From contig JASBTJ010000002.1 in the NCBI GenBank assembly GCA_030148485.1, positions 1 through 64,000 of the forward strand: 64,000 nucleotides of DNA, in the 5' to 3' direction. The position numbers were made by a program, and so were the translations under genes. The stretch comes from Gammaproteobacteria bacterium (GTDB lineage: Bacteria > Pseudomonadota > Gammaproteobacteria > Chromatiales > Chromatiaceae). The first letter of the stretch is position 1. Every line of letters starts with the position of its first letter. Below the pieces are notes generated by a model. That model saw only the letters and a list, made by a program, of their open reading frames with translations, was not told the DNA's origin and did no database searches. This document shows, in pieces, positions 1 through 7,859 of the stretch.

Positions 1-140
1 CCGTAAAGTCACCGATGAGCAGGTCGAACAGGTGGTCTTGAAGATCAACCAGCGACCACGAAAGTGCCTCGACTACCAGTCACCTTACGATGTCTTCGCC
101 GAGGCCCTGCGTGGTGCACTTGGAACCTGATTCCGCCCTG
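1..140 (+). mobile_element. Right end of an IS30-family insertion sequence (5' part outside the window)
   Basis: The first ~140 bases hold the end of an IS30-type transposase gene followed by the probable IS terminus. Just after the transposase stop the DUF927 reading frame resumes on the opposite strand: the peptide AGRERLFLAR is encoded at about 141-171. The junction therefore lies near 135-145. The terminus GGTGCACTTGGAACCTGAT around 113-131 resembles the GTTGCACTT-type inverted repeats of this family from memory. The left end and target duplication are outside the window, so the exact boundary cannot be fixed. Confidence 0.65.
2..130 (+). CDS. IS30 family transposase, C-terminal fragment
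   Basis: An open frame enters from the left window edge and ends in TGA at 128-130. It encodes 42 residues including INQRPRKCLDYQSPYDVFAE, which matches the highly conserved C-terminal block of IS30 transposases (N-x-R-P-R-K-x-L-x-Y-x-x-P-x-x-V-F). IS30 enzymes are DDE recombinases; the upstream DDE core is outside the window. The gene runs opposite to the interrupted DUF927 gene. Whether the full-length transposase is intact cannot be judged here. Confidence 0.75.
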   Translation, partial: RKVTDEQVEQVVLKINQRPRKCLDYQSPYDVFAEALRGALGT

Positions 141-1375
141 GCCAAGAATAATCGCTCTCGGCCAGCAGGTATATATTCACACGGGACGAGACACGTAATT
201 ACCCCTTGGGCGATTGGCACATCAGCCAGCCGGACCAGCTGCCCTGCCTTAGACTTCCGACCTGGTTCCTCCTCGATCTTCTGCCGTACCGAAATTTCGC
301 CAGTAGATAACCCGAACACCCGCCATGTGCGTTGCGCCTGCAGCGTGCTGTTTTTGTTCAGTCGGCTCTTGCCCTGTCCGCCGAATAGATCGTAAACCGA
401 CTTACCGAAATCGCGGCCGCCAAATGTCCCCATCTCATCCAGCGGCAGCAAGATATCGTTATGAGCGGCAGCGATCGCCTCCAGTGCATTGCCAGTGGTG
501 TTCCACCGGCTGATATAGGAAGCGTCAGAGACGGCAGGGTCGGCCCCAGAGCCCCACACGCTCGCCCCCACTTGCAACGCGGTAGTCTTACCCTTGCTGC
601 TCGCTCCGTAAAAATGGAAGCCGCCGCTGTCGAGGCCAGCCGGCTTCAGCAAGGGGCCGGCAAAACCCGCAGATAAGCTAAATACCAATATCGGGTTCCC
701 GGCACAGGGCCCAACAACCTGGTGATTCCACTCCACCAGGCTCCCGTTACCATGCAGCCCCCGAACACTCGGGCTGTATTCCTCGGGCTGAAACACAACC
801 CTTTCGCCCCCTGCCTCACCGACGATCTGCTCAGGCATGACGAACAGGGGCCATGCCTCAGGACCCTCCTGCCAGCCCAGCTGCACCACCGAACGTTGCC
901 GGAAGGTAGGCGGCAGTACAAAGCTACCTAAATACTGCAGCAGGCTACGCTCTTTGCCCGGAACTACCTTCAAGCCTAGAGAAACCAAGTCACCTACCAA
1001 GGGCGATCCTGTGACATGAAACTTGCGGCCCGAGAAGGCCGCATACCGTTCCTTGCCGTCCTGATCGATCCAATGCACCACATAGCCCCATTCCTGGCTT
1101 TGGTGTGAACGCGTCATTGCCGACACCCAGCAGGGTCCAGAGATGAACTCCGGCTCGTCCCGTTCCCGAAAGACTCCCTTCGCTGTCAATGAGTACCCCT
1201 TGGGTACATGCCCTTGAACTGCCGCCCATGGGACAGGTCCAACACCGGACCCGCTCGGAGCACCTACGCCTTCTTCATCAGAAACGCCGATCAGCAAATC
1301 CGTCTGCCGGCTGTTGCCACAGGTGTCCATTATCGCTTCGTCGTTATTCTTGTGTTTTCCCATGTTCGCCATCAC
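141..1375 (-). pseudogene. DUF927-domain ATPase, 3' end cut off by an IS30 insertion
   Basis: The protein belongs to the DUF927 family, whose members are plasmid/phage-type helicase-like ATPases often found in integrative elements. A Walker A-like loop GASSKGKTT lies near residue 262 and a Walker B-like stretch ILLPLDEMG near residue 312. The N-terminus begins GTG-ATG at 1375-1370, and the GTG overlaps the stop of the upstream HTH gene (GTGA), so the two are co-translated. After residue ~411 the frame runs into the inserted IS30 end and stops at 80, so the last ~20 residues are IS-derived and the normal C-terminus is lost. A role in element replication is inferred only. Confidence 0.7.
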
Positions 1376-1569
1376 ACACCTGCCGCTTGTCCCTGAGTTC
1401 GCTCCGAAAGAAACTCAGCGACAGCCGATTGTGGATACCGAACGAGGCGACCGACTTTCACATAAGGCAGGTTGTAGCGCTTCTCACAGCGCCAAACCGC
1501 TAGCGTCTGCGTAGTCACACCAAGCAATTCGGCAACGCGCTCAGGGGTCAGAAGTTTTTGTACAGTCAT
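1372..1569 (-). CDS. Small helix-turn-helix protein, AlpA/excisionase-like
   Basis: This 65-residue protein has the pattern of MerR/AlpA-type excisionase HTH domains: LLTPERVAELLGVTTQTLAVW near residues 6-26, then a basic wing segment (VKVGRLVRYPQSAVAEFL). Such proteins bind DNA as excisionases or transcription activators of integrases in P4-like and ICE-like elements. An AAGGAG ribosome site precedes the ATG, and the stop codon overlaps the start of the DUF927 gene. Its ribosome site lies in one arm of a long inverted repeat (1571-1620), suggesting control at the operator or mRNA level. Confidence 0.8.
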   Translation of the reverse strand: MTVQKLLTPERVAELLGVTTQTLAVWRCEKRYNLPYVKVGRLVRYPQSAVAEFLSERTQGQAAGV

Positions 1570-1570
1570 G

Positions 1571-1620
1571 CTTAACGCTCCTTTATGAATCGCCGGAACA
1601 GCCCGGCGTTGAGCGTTAAG
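1571..1620 (-). promoter_or_regulatory. Nested inverted repeat over the HTH gene leader
   Basis: CTTAACGCTC at 1571-1580 is matched by its exact reverse complement GAGCGTTAAG at 1611-1620. Inside it, CGCCGG at 1591-1596 pairs with CCGGCG at 1603-1608. The structure sits immediately upstream of the ATG at 1569 and covers part of the AAGGAG ribosome site, so it could be an operator or an RNA hairpin that hides the ribosome site. Function is inferred from position. Confidence 0.5.
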
Positions 1621-1657
1621 GTAGGGATATGCTGGTGTAGGCAGTGCGCACTAACGC

Positions 1658-1677
1658 TTTAGTACGTACGCACTAAA
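1658..1677. promoter_or_regulatory. 20-bp near-perfect palindrome, candidate operator
   Basis: TTTAGTACGTACGCACTAAA differs from its own reverse complement at only two positions. It lies 89 bp upstream of the HTH start and shares the AGTACGTACG core with the inverted repeat at 2575-2602 upstream of the next gene of the element. A shared regulator of the element is the simplest reading. The HTH protein at 1372-1569 is one candidate binder, but this is untested. Confidence 0.45.
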
Positions 1678-1747
1678 AACCGACTAATTTTCGGATGGAT
1701 CAAGGGAGACAATGAAAACAGCAACGCCCCGATAGCAAGCGCGGTCG

Positions 1748-2527
1748 TCACTCAAGAACCCGCAGACTGTCGTTGATGATCTCAGCCATTTTTCGGTGCG
1801 AGAGCATTTCATTCTCGTCTTCCCACCAGAGGGTGGACTTCTGCTCGATCATCCGAACGATACCAGCTCCAGACAGGCGACCATGCTTGTCACGACATTC
1901 CTCAGGAAAACGCGCGACCAAGGCGAGCGCCGCCTTGAGCACCTTCTCGCGCTCTGACGCAAAGCGCTCCGCATTACCATGCACAGCCCCGGCGGACTTT
2001 GGCTGTCCTGCCTTGGCCCTAAGACTTGGAAAAAAAACACCCTCCCAGCGGCTCATAGCGGACTGAAAATCTGGTTGCTCGATAAGGCTCTCAGAGGTGA
2101 TCACCGTTGCGTCAGGCGATAACAGATCGGCCGTCCTCCCAAGCGCGATAGCTTCTGCCAAATAATCCACGTAAACCGCTGCTTGATCCCGCGACGCCTT
2201 TGTTCGTTTCGCGAGGGTATCGATGGTGATCGTCTGCCCCGGTTCTGCGATGTACTCGTCGCGTAGGGCGACGTACACCCTTTGCATACCCTCCAACAAC
2301 TTCGCCACGATATCGCCACCGACGAGTCGTAACGCGGCGGTCGGGACTTTATAGACGTCGTGGACATGGTCGCGGATCAGAAGGTCACGGTCTTCCAGGC
2401 TGTTCAGTAACGCCAGTTTGTCGGGCTGGTTTGCCCTATATCGACGAGCTCCAACCGTTCGGCGACCCGGAGGCATTTCCTCCAGCAGATCACGAAGGAG
2501 CGAAATATCGTCAGTCGAAAGGTTCAT
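1748..2527 (-). CDS. Hypothetical protein of an integrative element
   Basis: This 259-residue soluble protein was not recognised. It is rich in charged helices and has no signal peptide or membrane segment. The segment around residues 98-125 (TITIDTLAKRTKASRDQAAVYVDYLAEAI) has the spacing of a winged-helix or HTH unit, so DNA binding is possible. It sits between the integrase and the HTH/DUF927 pair on the same strand, in the position where P4-like elements carry regulatory or replication genes. Its promoter region holds a large inverted repeat (2575-2602). No function is assigned. Confidence 0.6.
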   Translation of the reverse strand: MNLSTDDISLLRDLLEEMPPGRRTVGARRYRANQPDKLALLNSLEDRDLLIRDHVHDVYKVPTAALRLVGGDIVAKLLEGMQRVYVALRDEYIAEPGQTITIDTLAKRTKASRDQAAVYVDYLAEAIALGRTADLLSPDATVITSESLIEQPDFQSAMSRWEGVFFPSLRAKAGQPKSAGAVHGNAERFASEREKVLKAALALVARFPEECRDKHGRLSGAGIVRMIEQKSTLWWEDENEMLSHRKMAEIINDSLRVLE

Positions 2528-2574
2528 TATTCAGGTCCACGCTTGTTCTTGTTCGGCGTTCGTAGCGCACGTAA

Positions 2575-2602
2575 GTACGTACGTGGGAAGTTACGTACGT
2601 AC
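2575..2602. promoter_or_regulatory. Inverted repeat GTACGTACGT-N8-ACGTACGTAC
   Basis: Ten-base arms at 2575-2584 and 2593-2602 are perfect reverse complements separated by eight bases. The site lies in the 82-bp gap between the integrase stop and the start of the 259-residue gene, 48 bp upstream of that start. It shares the TACGTACG core with the palindrome at 1658-1677. A dimeric repressor or activator site is inferred. Confidence 0.45.
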
Positions 2603-2609
2603 ACTAGGT

Positions 2610-3825
2610 TCAGCGTTCCACGCCTCCCACACGAAGCAAATAATCAGTCACCGCCTGCATCGGCTTACGTAAGCGCTCTATGTCGTTACCAATGTATCCG
2701 GCCGTCACATCCTGGCTCATTTTATGGTTCACCAGCCGCTTTACGGCGTAAGCGGAAATATCCAAACGCTCGGCGTAGGTAACGAACGTCCGCCGCAGAT
2801 CGTGGAACGTGAACGCCACACCCGACGCTTCGCTTATACGCTGGGCGTGCTTGCGAGGTTCCTTTAAGTGCGTGTCGCCTTTCTCGCTGGGAAACACCCA
2901 GGCGCTCCCCTCGGTGACCTGTCGACGCTCCTTAAGCAACGCCAGCAGGAAATCAGACAGCGGCAAGGTGTGGTCCTCGCCGTTCTTCGTGTCGCGCACC
3001 GTAAACGCCTTGTTGGCCAGATCCACATCCGCCCACGCAAGCGAAGCGGCTTCGGACCGCCTTAAGCCGGTGAACACCATAAACAGGAGATAGTCGGCCA
3101 CCGTCACAGCGGTTCCGATACCGGCATTTTGCTTATAAGCAATAACCGCTTTAAACCACGCGGGCAGCTCGGCTTCGCTTATAAAACGATTGCGGCGTTT
3201 TTCCTTGTTCCATGACCGGGTAGCTGACAGGCGCACCACCGGGTTCACAGGCAACAGGCTGTTGCCGTCATCGTCCTCATAGGTAGAAGCCGCAAAATTG
3301 TAGACCGACCGTAAGACGCGCATCGTGAGATTGGCGTAAGCGCCACCGCTATCGCGGGTCAGCTGCTGGTGACGCTTGGCGACCATGTCCTTTGTCAGGC
3401 GGCGCAATTCGCGGCCCTGCCAGTCCTTAAGCGCGTTTTCCATGACACGGCGGTAATCGTAGAGGGTCTTTGCTTTAAGGGGTCGCTCGACCTGGAACCG
3501 CTCGAAGGCCTCCCGCCAAGGTCACGGACTGCGCTTGCTCTCGGCGCTTACGGGCTGTCGGATCGCCACCAGCGGCGATCTCCCCAACCACCTGCTCCGC
3601 CTTATTCCTGGCTTGCTGTGGGGTCATATCCGGATAGCGGCCCAGCTTGACCCGTTTCGGGCGGCCATTGATGCGGCGGTAGACGTAGAACGTCTTAACC
3701 CCGCTCGCCGTCACTTGCAGCTGCAAACCGGGGACTTTGATATCATTGTGATAGTCGCGTTTACCGGCGGCCGCCGGGCCTAGGGCCTCGATGGTCGTTT
3801 TGGTGAAATTGAGCTTGTCGGTCAT
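2610..3825 (-). pseudogene. Tyrosine-type site-specific integrase, split by a frameshift
   Basis: The N-terminal part (3825 to ~3515) has the DUF4102 arm-binding fold of P4-type integrases (LNFTKTTIEALGP, VPGLQLQVTASGVKTFYVYR). It runs into a wrong frame after SVTL at about 3515 and stops at 3475. The next frame continues the homology without a gap (REAFERFQVERPLKAKTLYDY, then MENALKDW) to 2610. That part carries the catalytic set: R in TGLRRSEAA, HDLRR, LVNHK and the tyrosine in TAGYI. Removing one G in TTGGCGGGAG restores a ~405-residue protein. It is either an inactivated integrase or a sequencing error. It adjoins the tRNA-Thr attachment site, as expected for this family. Confidence 0.8.
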
Positions 3826-3848
3826 CCGTTTGGCCTTGTTCTTGTCGG

Positions 3849-3864
3849 ATCAGTAGGTCAGCGG
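3849..3864 (+). repeat. Second copy of the tRNA-Thr attachment core
   Basis: ATCAGTAGGTCAGCGG at 3849-3864 is identical to 4010-4025, part of the tRNA-Thr 3' fragment 161 bp away in the same orientation. Both neighbouring sides differ. It may be a trace of an earlier or nested integration, or an internal attachment half-site of the integrase, whose gene starts 24 bp away. Confidence 0.5.
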
Positions 3865-3921
3865 GTGCTACGCCGGTGCTACGTTTTAGGGGAATTTCGG
3901 TGAAATTCCGTGTAGCACCGG
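3865..3921. repeat. Cluster of CGGTGCTAC repeats and nested inverted repeats next to the integrase
   Basis: GGTGCTACG occurs twice in direct orientation (near 3865 and 3875) and once inverted (GTAGCACCGG, 3912-3921). CCGGTGCTAC at 3873-3882 pairs with 3912-3921, and inside this GGAATTT (3891-3897) pairs with AAATTCC (3903-3909). Short repeated sites between an integrase gene and its attachment core are typical of arm-type integrase or excisionase sites. That role is inferred. Confidence 0.4.
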
Positions 3922-4002
3922 GAAAGACAGACTAAGCGCAAGTCACTGTTATGTAAACGCTAATTAACTCCGGTGAATCAGTCGGAATTGACGCTGAAGA
4001 TT

Positions 4003-4048
4003 ATTCGTAATCAGTAGGTCAGCGGTTCGATTCCGCTCATCGGCTCCA
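4003..4048 (+). other. tRNA-Thr(CGU) 3' fragment, attachment site (attR) of the element
   Basis: From TTCGTAA (anticodon loop with CGU) the sequence continues through TCAGTAGGTC, a T-arm AGCGG-TTCGATT-CCGCT and the acceptor strand ending CCA at 4046-4048. The 5' half is missing: the bases before the loop do not pair with TCAGT. This is therefore a duplicated 3' end and not a working gene. Tyrosine integrases of this type use tRNA 3' ends as attB, so the intact tRNA-Thr is expected at the element's other end, left of the window. Chromosomal sequence resumes at ~4049. Confidence 0.8.
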
Positions 4049-4073
4049 TATTTCTCCAGCCCCGTTCCTTGCC

Positions 4074-4946
4074 ATGTCCCGGCTCTTCGTCAATCGCCTC
4101 ACGGTCATCGACTTTTCCTATCTGCATGGGGAACGTGGACTGCTGGGCGATAGCCTGATCGCCGATGTCGAACTGACCGGCGACTTGGACGACCAAGGCA
4201 TGGTGCTGGATTTCGGCCAGGTGAAGAAACAGCTCAAGCGGGCGATCGACAACCATTTCGATCACCGCCTGATCGTCCCCACCGGCCACCCCGGCATGGA
4301 ACTGGTCGACCTACCCGAGGGTCGCCAACGACTGCGCTTCCCGTTGTCCGACGGCAGCGTGATAGAACATATCGCACCGACCGACGCGCTTTGCACCATC
4401 GACGCGGCCGGAATTTCCCCCGCCAGCCTCACCGCCGCGGTCCAGGCCAGGTTGTTGCCGCTGATGCCCGGCAATGTCCGCGATCTGGTGGTGCATTTGA
4501 GCGCCGAACCCATAGAGGGGCCGGACTACCAGTACAGTCATGGCCTGAAGCTGCATGACGGCAACTGTCAGCGCATTGCCCACGGCCACCGCTCACGGCT
4601 GTTCGTTTGGCGTAACGACCAGATCGACATGGGATTGACCGCGCGCTGGGCCGCGCGCTGGCGCGACAGCTATATCGGCACCCGCGAGGATCTGCTGGAG
4701 GAATTCAGTCTGAACGGCACCGAGTACTATCGCTTCCGCTATACCGCCCGTCAGGGCGAGTTCGAGCTGAGCCTGCCCAAATCGCGCTGCTACCTGATCG
4801 ACACCGAATCGACCGTGGAAAACCTGGCACAACATATCGCCGAACAACTCGCCGGCCAATTCCCGGGTGACCGGATCGTTGTCCAGGCCTTCGAGGGTGT
4901 CGACAAGGGCGCCTTCGGCCAGGCGCTGCTGGGCGGCGCCCGCTGA
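4074..4946 (+). CDS. 6-pyruvoyl-tetrahydropterin synthase / 6-carboxytetrahydropterin synthase-like protein, two tandem domains
   Basis: The 290-residue protein matches the long gammaproteobacterial PTPS/QueD-like family. The first half has the PTPS strand-helix pattern (SYLHGERGLLGDS, then DLDDQGMVLDFGQVKKQL) but lacks a second zinc histidine where QueD has HGH. The second half contains H156 or H161, C165 and H170-G-H172, the arrangement of the PTPS zinc and catalytic residues. Metal binding may thus reside only in the second half. QueD makes the queuosine precursor 6-carboxytetrahydropterin; whether this long form does is unknown. It is twice the usual QueD length (~120) and stands alone next to the integration site. 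Confidence 0.7.
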   Translation: MSRLFVNRLTVIDFSYLHGERGLLGDSLIADVELTGDLDDQGMVLDFGQVKKQLKRAIDNHFDHRLIVPTGHPGMELVDLPEGRQRLRFPLSDGSVIEHIAPTDALCTIDAAGISPASLTAAVQARLLPLMPGNVRDLVVHLSAEPIEGPDYQYSHGLKLHDGNCQRIAHGHRSRLFVWRNDQIDMGLTARWAARWRDSYIGTREDLLEEFSLNGTEYYRFRYTARQGEFELSLPKSRCYLIDTESTVENLAQHIAEQLAGQFPGDRIVVQAFEGVDKGAFGQALLGGAR

Positions 4947-5176
4947 CCATTTCGGACTGACCGCAAACGGCAAAGCGTCCCCGCCCAACGGCGGTTCCAC
5001 CCGATGCTGCCCGGGGCCTCGCACCATCTGGCAAGATACGGCAGCCACAATACCCGCCATCGCGCCGGATGACGGGACGCAGCGACGGAACCCGTTGCGC
5101 TACAGTTTCCCCTTTGTGACCGATAACAATTGGAGTTATCGCCACCACAACAATTAGAAACGATACCCGGGCCTTC

Positions 5177-7669
5177 ATGCCGCTCCCCCTGCCGAACAGC
5201 CTACGCGCCCGCTACCTGGCGCTGATCCTCACGCTCTGTCTGGCGCTGGTGGCCGTGGGGATCTGGGGGCATCGGGCCCTCAGCGACGCCAGCGTCCGCA
5301 GCAGCACCCAGCTGCAGGCGCGCCAAGACGTACGTAAGACCGCGCTTGAGGTCCGCGTGGCGTTGTTCGACAGCTACCAGGCGCTGGACCGCTTTCTACT
5401 TGATCCCGCTCGCGTGGAGTATCGTGAACGCGCCTTGGCGACCTTGAACAACGCCATTGTCGACAGCGACCGTCTGTTGTCGGCAGCGTGGATCGTGGAC
5501 CACGACGAGCAGGCCACGGCCCGCGAACTCAAGTTGGCCCTGGTCTCCCTCGGCACGGCCATCAGCCAGCTCGCGGAGTCCCGGGTGGATCCCAACCGCC
5601 AGTACCCTTCCATGGCGGTCAGCGCCCAGGTGATGCAACCCAACCGGTACCGCTTTGCCCAGGCGATCGCGCTCGCCATTGCCGAGACCCGTGAAGAGCA
5701 GGATCGGAACAGCGTCCTGCTCGACGAGCTCCAGGATCTGCGGCATCGCTGGTCGGAGATGATTTCCACCTACCGTATGTATCTGGCAAATCGCATGGGA
5801 TCCTTCGACGAGGACTCGCTGCCCGGCCAGGAAGAGACCATCGAGACCATCCGTGACGTGTTGGACGCACAGCTCGCCGAACTGCAGACGGTCGGACAGA
5901 CCGGTGGCCTCGGTCTGCAGACCACCTTGGCGGTGGACGACATGCGACGCGCTTTGCAAGGCTGGGCGCAAGGATTTCATCAGGTGCGGGCGATTCACGC
6001 CTCACAAGACTGGCGCGCGGACACCAAGCTGATCAAGACACTGGTGGAACCCCGCCTGACCGAGATCACCCGACTGCTCGGCGACGTGGAGTCGGCCATC
6101 GCCGATGCCGCCGCCTCGGACATGGCCCAGGTGAATCGGAGCACCCGCGTTCTCACCCACCTCACCTGGGTACTGGGCGGCATCGCCCTGGTGTTCGTCG
6201 CCCTGATCGTGATCTCGCTGGATCAAATGGTATTCAGACCGATCGGCCTGGTGGCCGACGCCCTGAAGGCGGAGGCGTTCGGCAAGCAGGAAAGCCCGCT
6301 GCCCAAGGTGACCTACCAGGAGGCACAGGATCTGATCGACGCGTTTTCCGAGATGCGCAAACAGGTCCATCATCGCCAAGCCGCGCTGGTACACGAAGCC
6401 ACCCACGACGCGTTGACCGGCCTACCCAATCGTTCGCTGCTGCAAGACCGCCTCGATCAGGCCATCGGTGCGGCCAAGCGGGACCAGCGCCCGGTGGCCT
6501 TCCTGGTGATGGACCTGGATCGCTTCAAGGACATTAACGATACCCTCGGACACGCGGTAGGCGACCAGCTGCTGACGGAAATCGGTGCCCGCTTGCGCGA
6601 TACCTTGCGCGACGCCGACACCATAGCGCGCATGGGCGGCGACGAGTTCGGCGTGTTGCTGCTGAACACCCACCGCGACGGCACACCACTGGTGGCCAAG
6701 AAGATCCACAACGTATTGGCCGAACCCTTTCTGATCAACCAGATGCGGCTGTATCCGGGCGCAAGCATCGGCATCGCATGCTATCCGGACGACGGGCCCG
6801 ACAGCAGCGCCCTGATCCAGCGCGCGGACGTCGCCATGTATGTCGCCAAGGACAAGCAGCAACGCTACGCATTGTATGAAAGCTGTCAGGACGACTACAG
6901 CGTCGGCCGCTTGGCGTTGATGGGCGACCTGCGCAGCGCGCTGGCGAACAACAAGCTGAACCTGCATTTCCAACCGAAGCTGGATCTGGCCACCGGGACG
7001 CCCAGTGGCGTGGAGGCGCTGTTGCGCTGGACCCATCCGGACTTTGGCAAGATCCCGCCGGATCAGTTGGTGGCGCTGGCTGAACATACCGGACTAATCG
7101 GTGCGCTGACCTACTGGGTGCTCGATCAGGCGCTGACCGTCGCGGCACGCTGGCACCACCAGGGCACGCCGCTGAACCTGGCGATCAACCTGTCGGTGCA
7201 CAACCTGCGTGACCGCAAGTTTCCACGGCAGATACGGGACTGCCTGGCGTCGCACCGCTTCCCACCGGAAGCGCTGACCCTGGAGATCACCGAGCACGCC
7301 ATGATGTCGAATCGCAGCGAGGTCATGGAAGTGCTCAAAGAGCTGGACGTGATGGGTGTACGCCTGTCGGTGGACGACTTCGGCACCGGCTTTTCGTCAC
7401 TGGCCTATCTGAAACAGCTGCCGGTGGACGAACTGAAGATCGACAAGTCCTTCGTCATGCGCATGCACCATAACCCGAACGACGAAGTCATCGTGCGCTC
7501 CACCATTGATCTGGCCCATAACCTGGGACTCAGCGTGGTCGCCGAAGGGGTCGAAAGCCATGACTGCCTGGACCGGCTGCGTGACTTCGGTTGTGACACC
7601 GCGCAAGGCTTTCACATGAGCCCACCCCTACCGGAAGACGAGCTGAACGACTGGCTCGCCAGCCGTTAG
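5177..7669 (+). CDS. Membrane-bound bifunctional diguanylate cyclase/phosphodiesterase (GGDEF-EAL)
   Basis: The 830-residue protein is predicted to make and degrade c-di-GMP. The N-terminus has a membrane helix (~12-32), a long periplasmic sensor region and a second membrane helix near 325-350 followed by a HAMP-like segment. The GGDEF motif is intact at residues 487-491, with an inhibitory RxxD site (RDAD) five residues before it. The EAL domain has EAL at 613-615 plus the canonical NLAINLS, EITEHAMM, DDFGTGFSS, KIDKSF and AEGVE blocks, so both activities look possible. The sensor ligand is unknown. The 230 bp upstream contain no gene and no regulatory site that I can support. Confidence 0.9.
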   Translation: MPLPLPNSLRARYLALILTLCLALVAVGIWGHRALSDASVRSSTQLQARQDVRKTALEVRVALFDSYQALDRFLLDPARVEYRERALATLNNAIVDSDRLLSAAWIVDHDEQATARELKLALVSLGTAISQLAESRVDPNRQYPSMAVSAQVMQPNRYRFAQAIALAIAETREEQDRNSVLLDELQDLRHRWSEMISTYRMYLANRMGSFDEDSLPGQEETIETIRDVLDAQLAELQTVGQTGGLGLQTTLAVDDMRRALQGWAQGFHQVRAIHASQDWRADTKLIKTLVEPRLTEITRLLGDVESAIADAAASDMAQVNRSTRVLTHLTWVLGGIALVFVALIVISLDQMVFRPIGLVADALKAEAFGKQESPLPKVTYQEAQDLIDAFSEMRKQVHHRQAALVHEATHDALTGLPNRSLLQDRLDQAIGAAKRDQRPVAFLVMDLDRFKDINDTLGHAVGDQLLTEIGARLRDTLRDADTIARMGGDEFGVLLLNTHRDGTPLVAKKIHNVLAEPFLINQMRLYPGASIGIACYPDDGPDSSALIQRADVAMYVAKDKQQRYALYESCQDDYSVGRLALMGDLRSALANNKLNLHFQPKLDLATGTPSGVEALLRWTHPDFGKIPPDQLVALAEHTGLIGALTYWVLDQALTVAARWHHQGTPLNLAINLSVHNLRDRKFPRQIRDCLASHRFPPEALTLEITEHAMMSNRSEVMEVLKELDVMGVRLSVDDFGTGFSSLAYLKQLPVDELKIDKSFVMRMHHNPNDEVIVRSTIDLAHNLGLSVVAEGVESHDCLDRLRDFGCDTAQGFHMSPPLPEDELNDWLASR

Positions 7670-7670
7670 G

Positions 7671-7818
7671 CCACCGCTGAAAAATTCAGCGGTTCCGCGG
7701 CACAGGAAGGTGCCGCCAGAATCGGTCACTGCAAACGCCTGATTTCGAAGCAAGCTGCAAACCGCGTTTGCAGCACAGCGTGCTGCTGAGAAGTCCAGAA
7801 TGGACTTATTCAGCGCTT
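7671..7818 (-). repeat. Dispersed five-hairpin repeat, copy A
   Basis: Read on the minus strand, this segment follows the same order of hairpins as the copies at 63346 and 63501: GCGCTGA...TCAGC with inner AAGTCCA/TGGACTT, GCTGCAAAC/GTTTGCAGC, a GGTCACTG-centred arm, GCGGCAC/GTGCCGC, and CCGCTGAA/TTCAGCGG. It lies between the converging ends of the GGDEF-EAL gene and gloB. Substitutions in the last hairpin are compensated (CGCTGAA/TTCAGCG here, CTCTGAA/TTCAGAG elsewhere), suggesting that base pairing matters. Confidence 0.7.
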
Positions 7819-7859
7819 TCCTAGGCCTGTCGCCAGCATCCGCACCACCGGTGTAAGGC

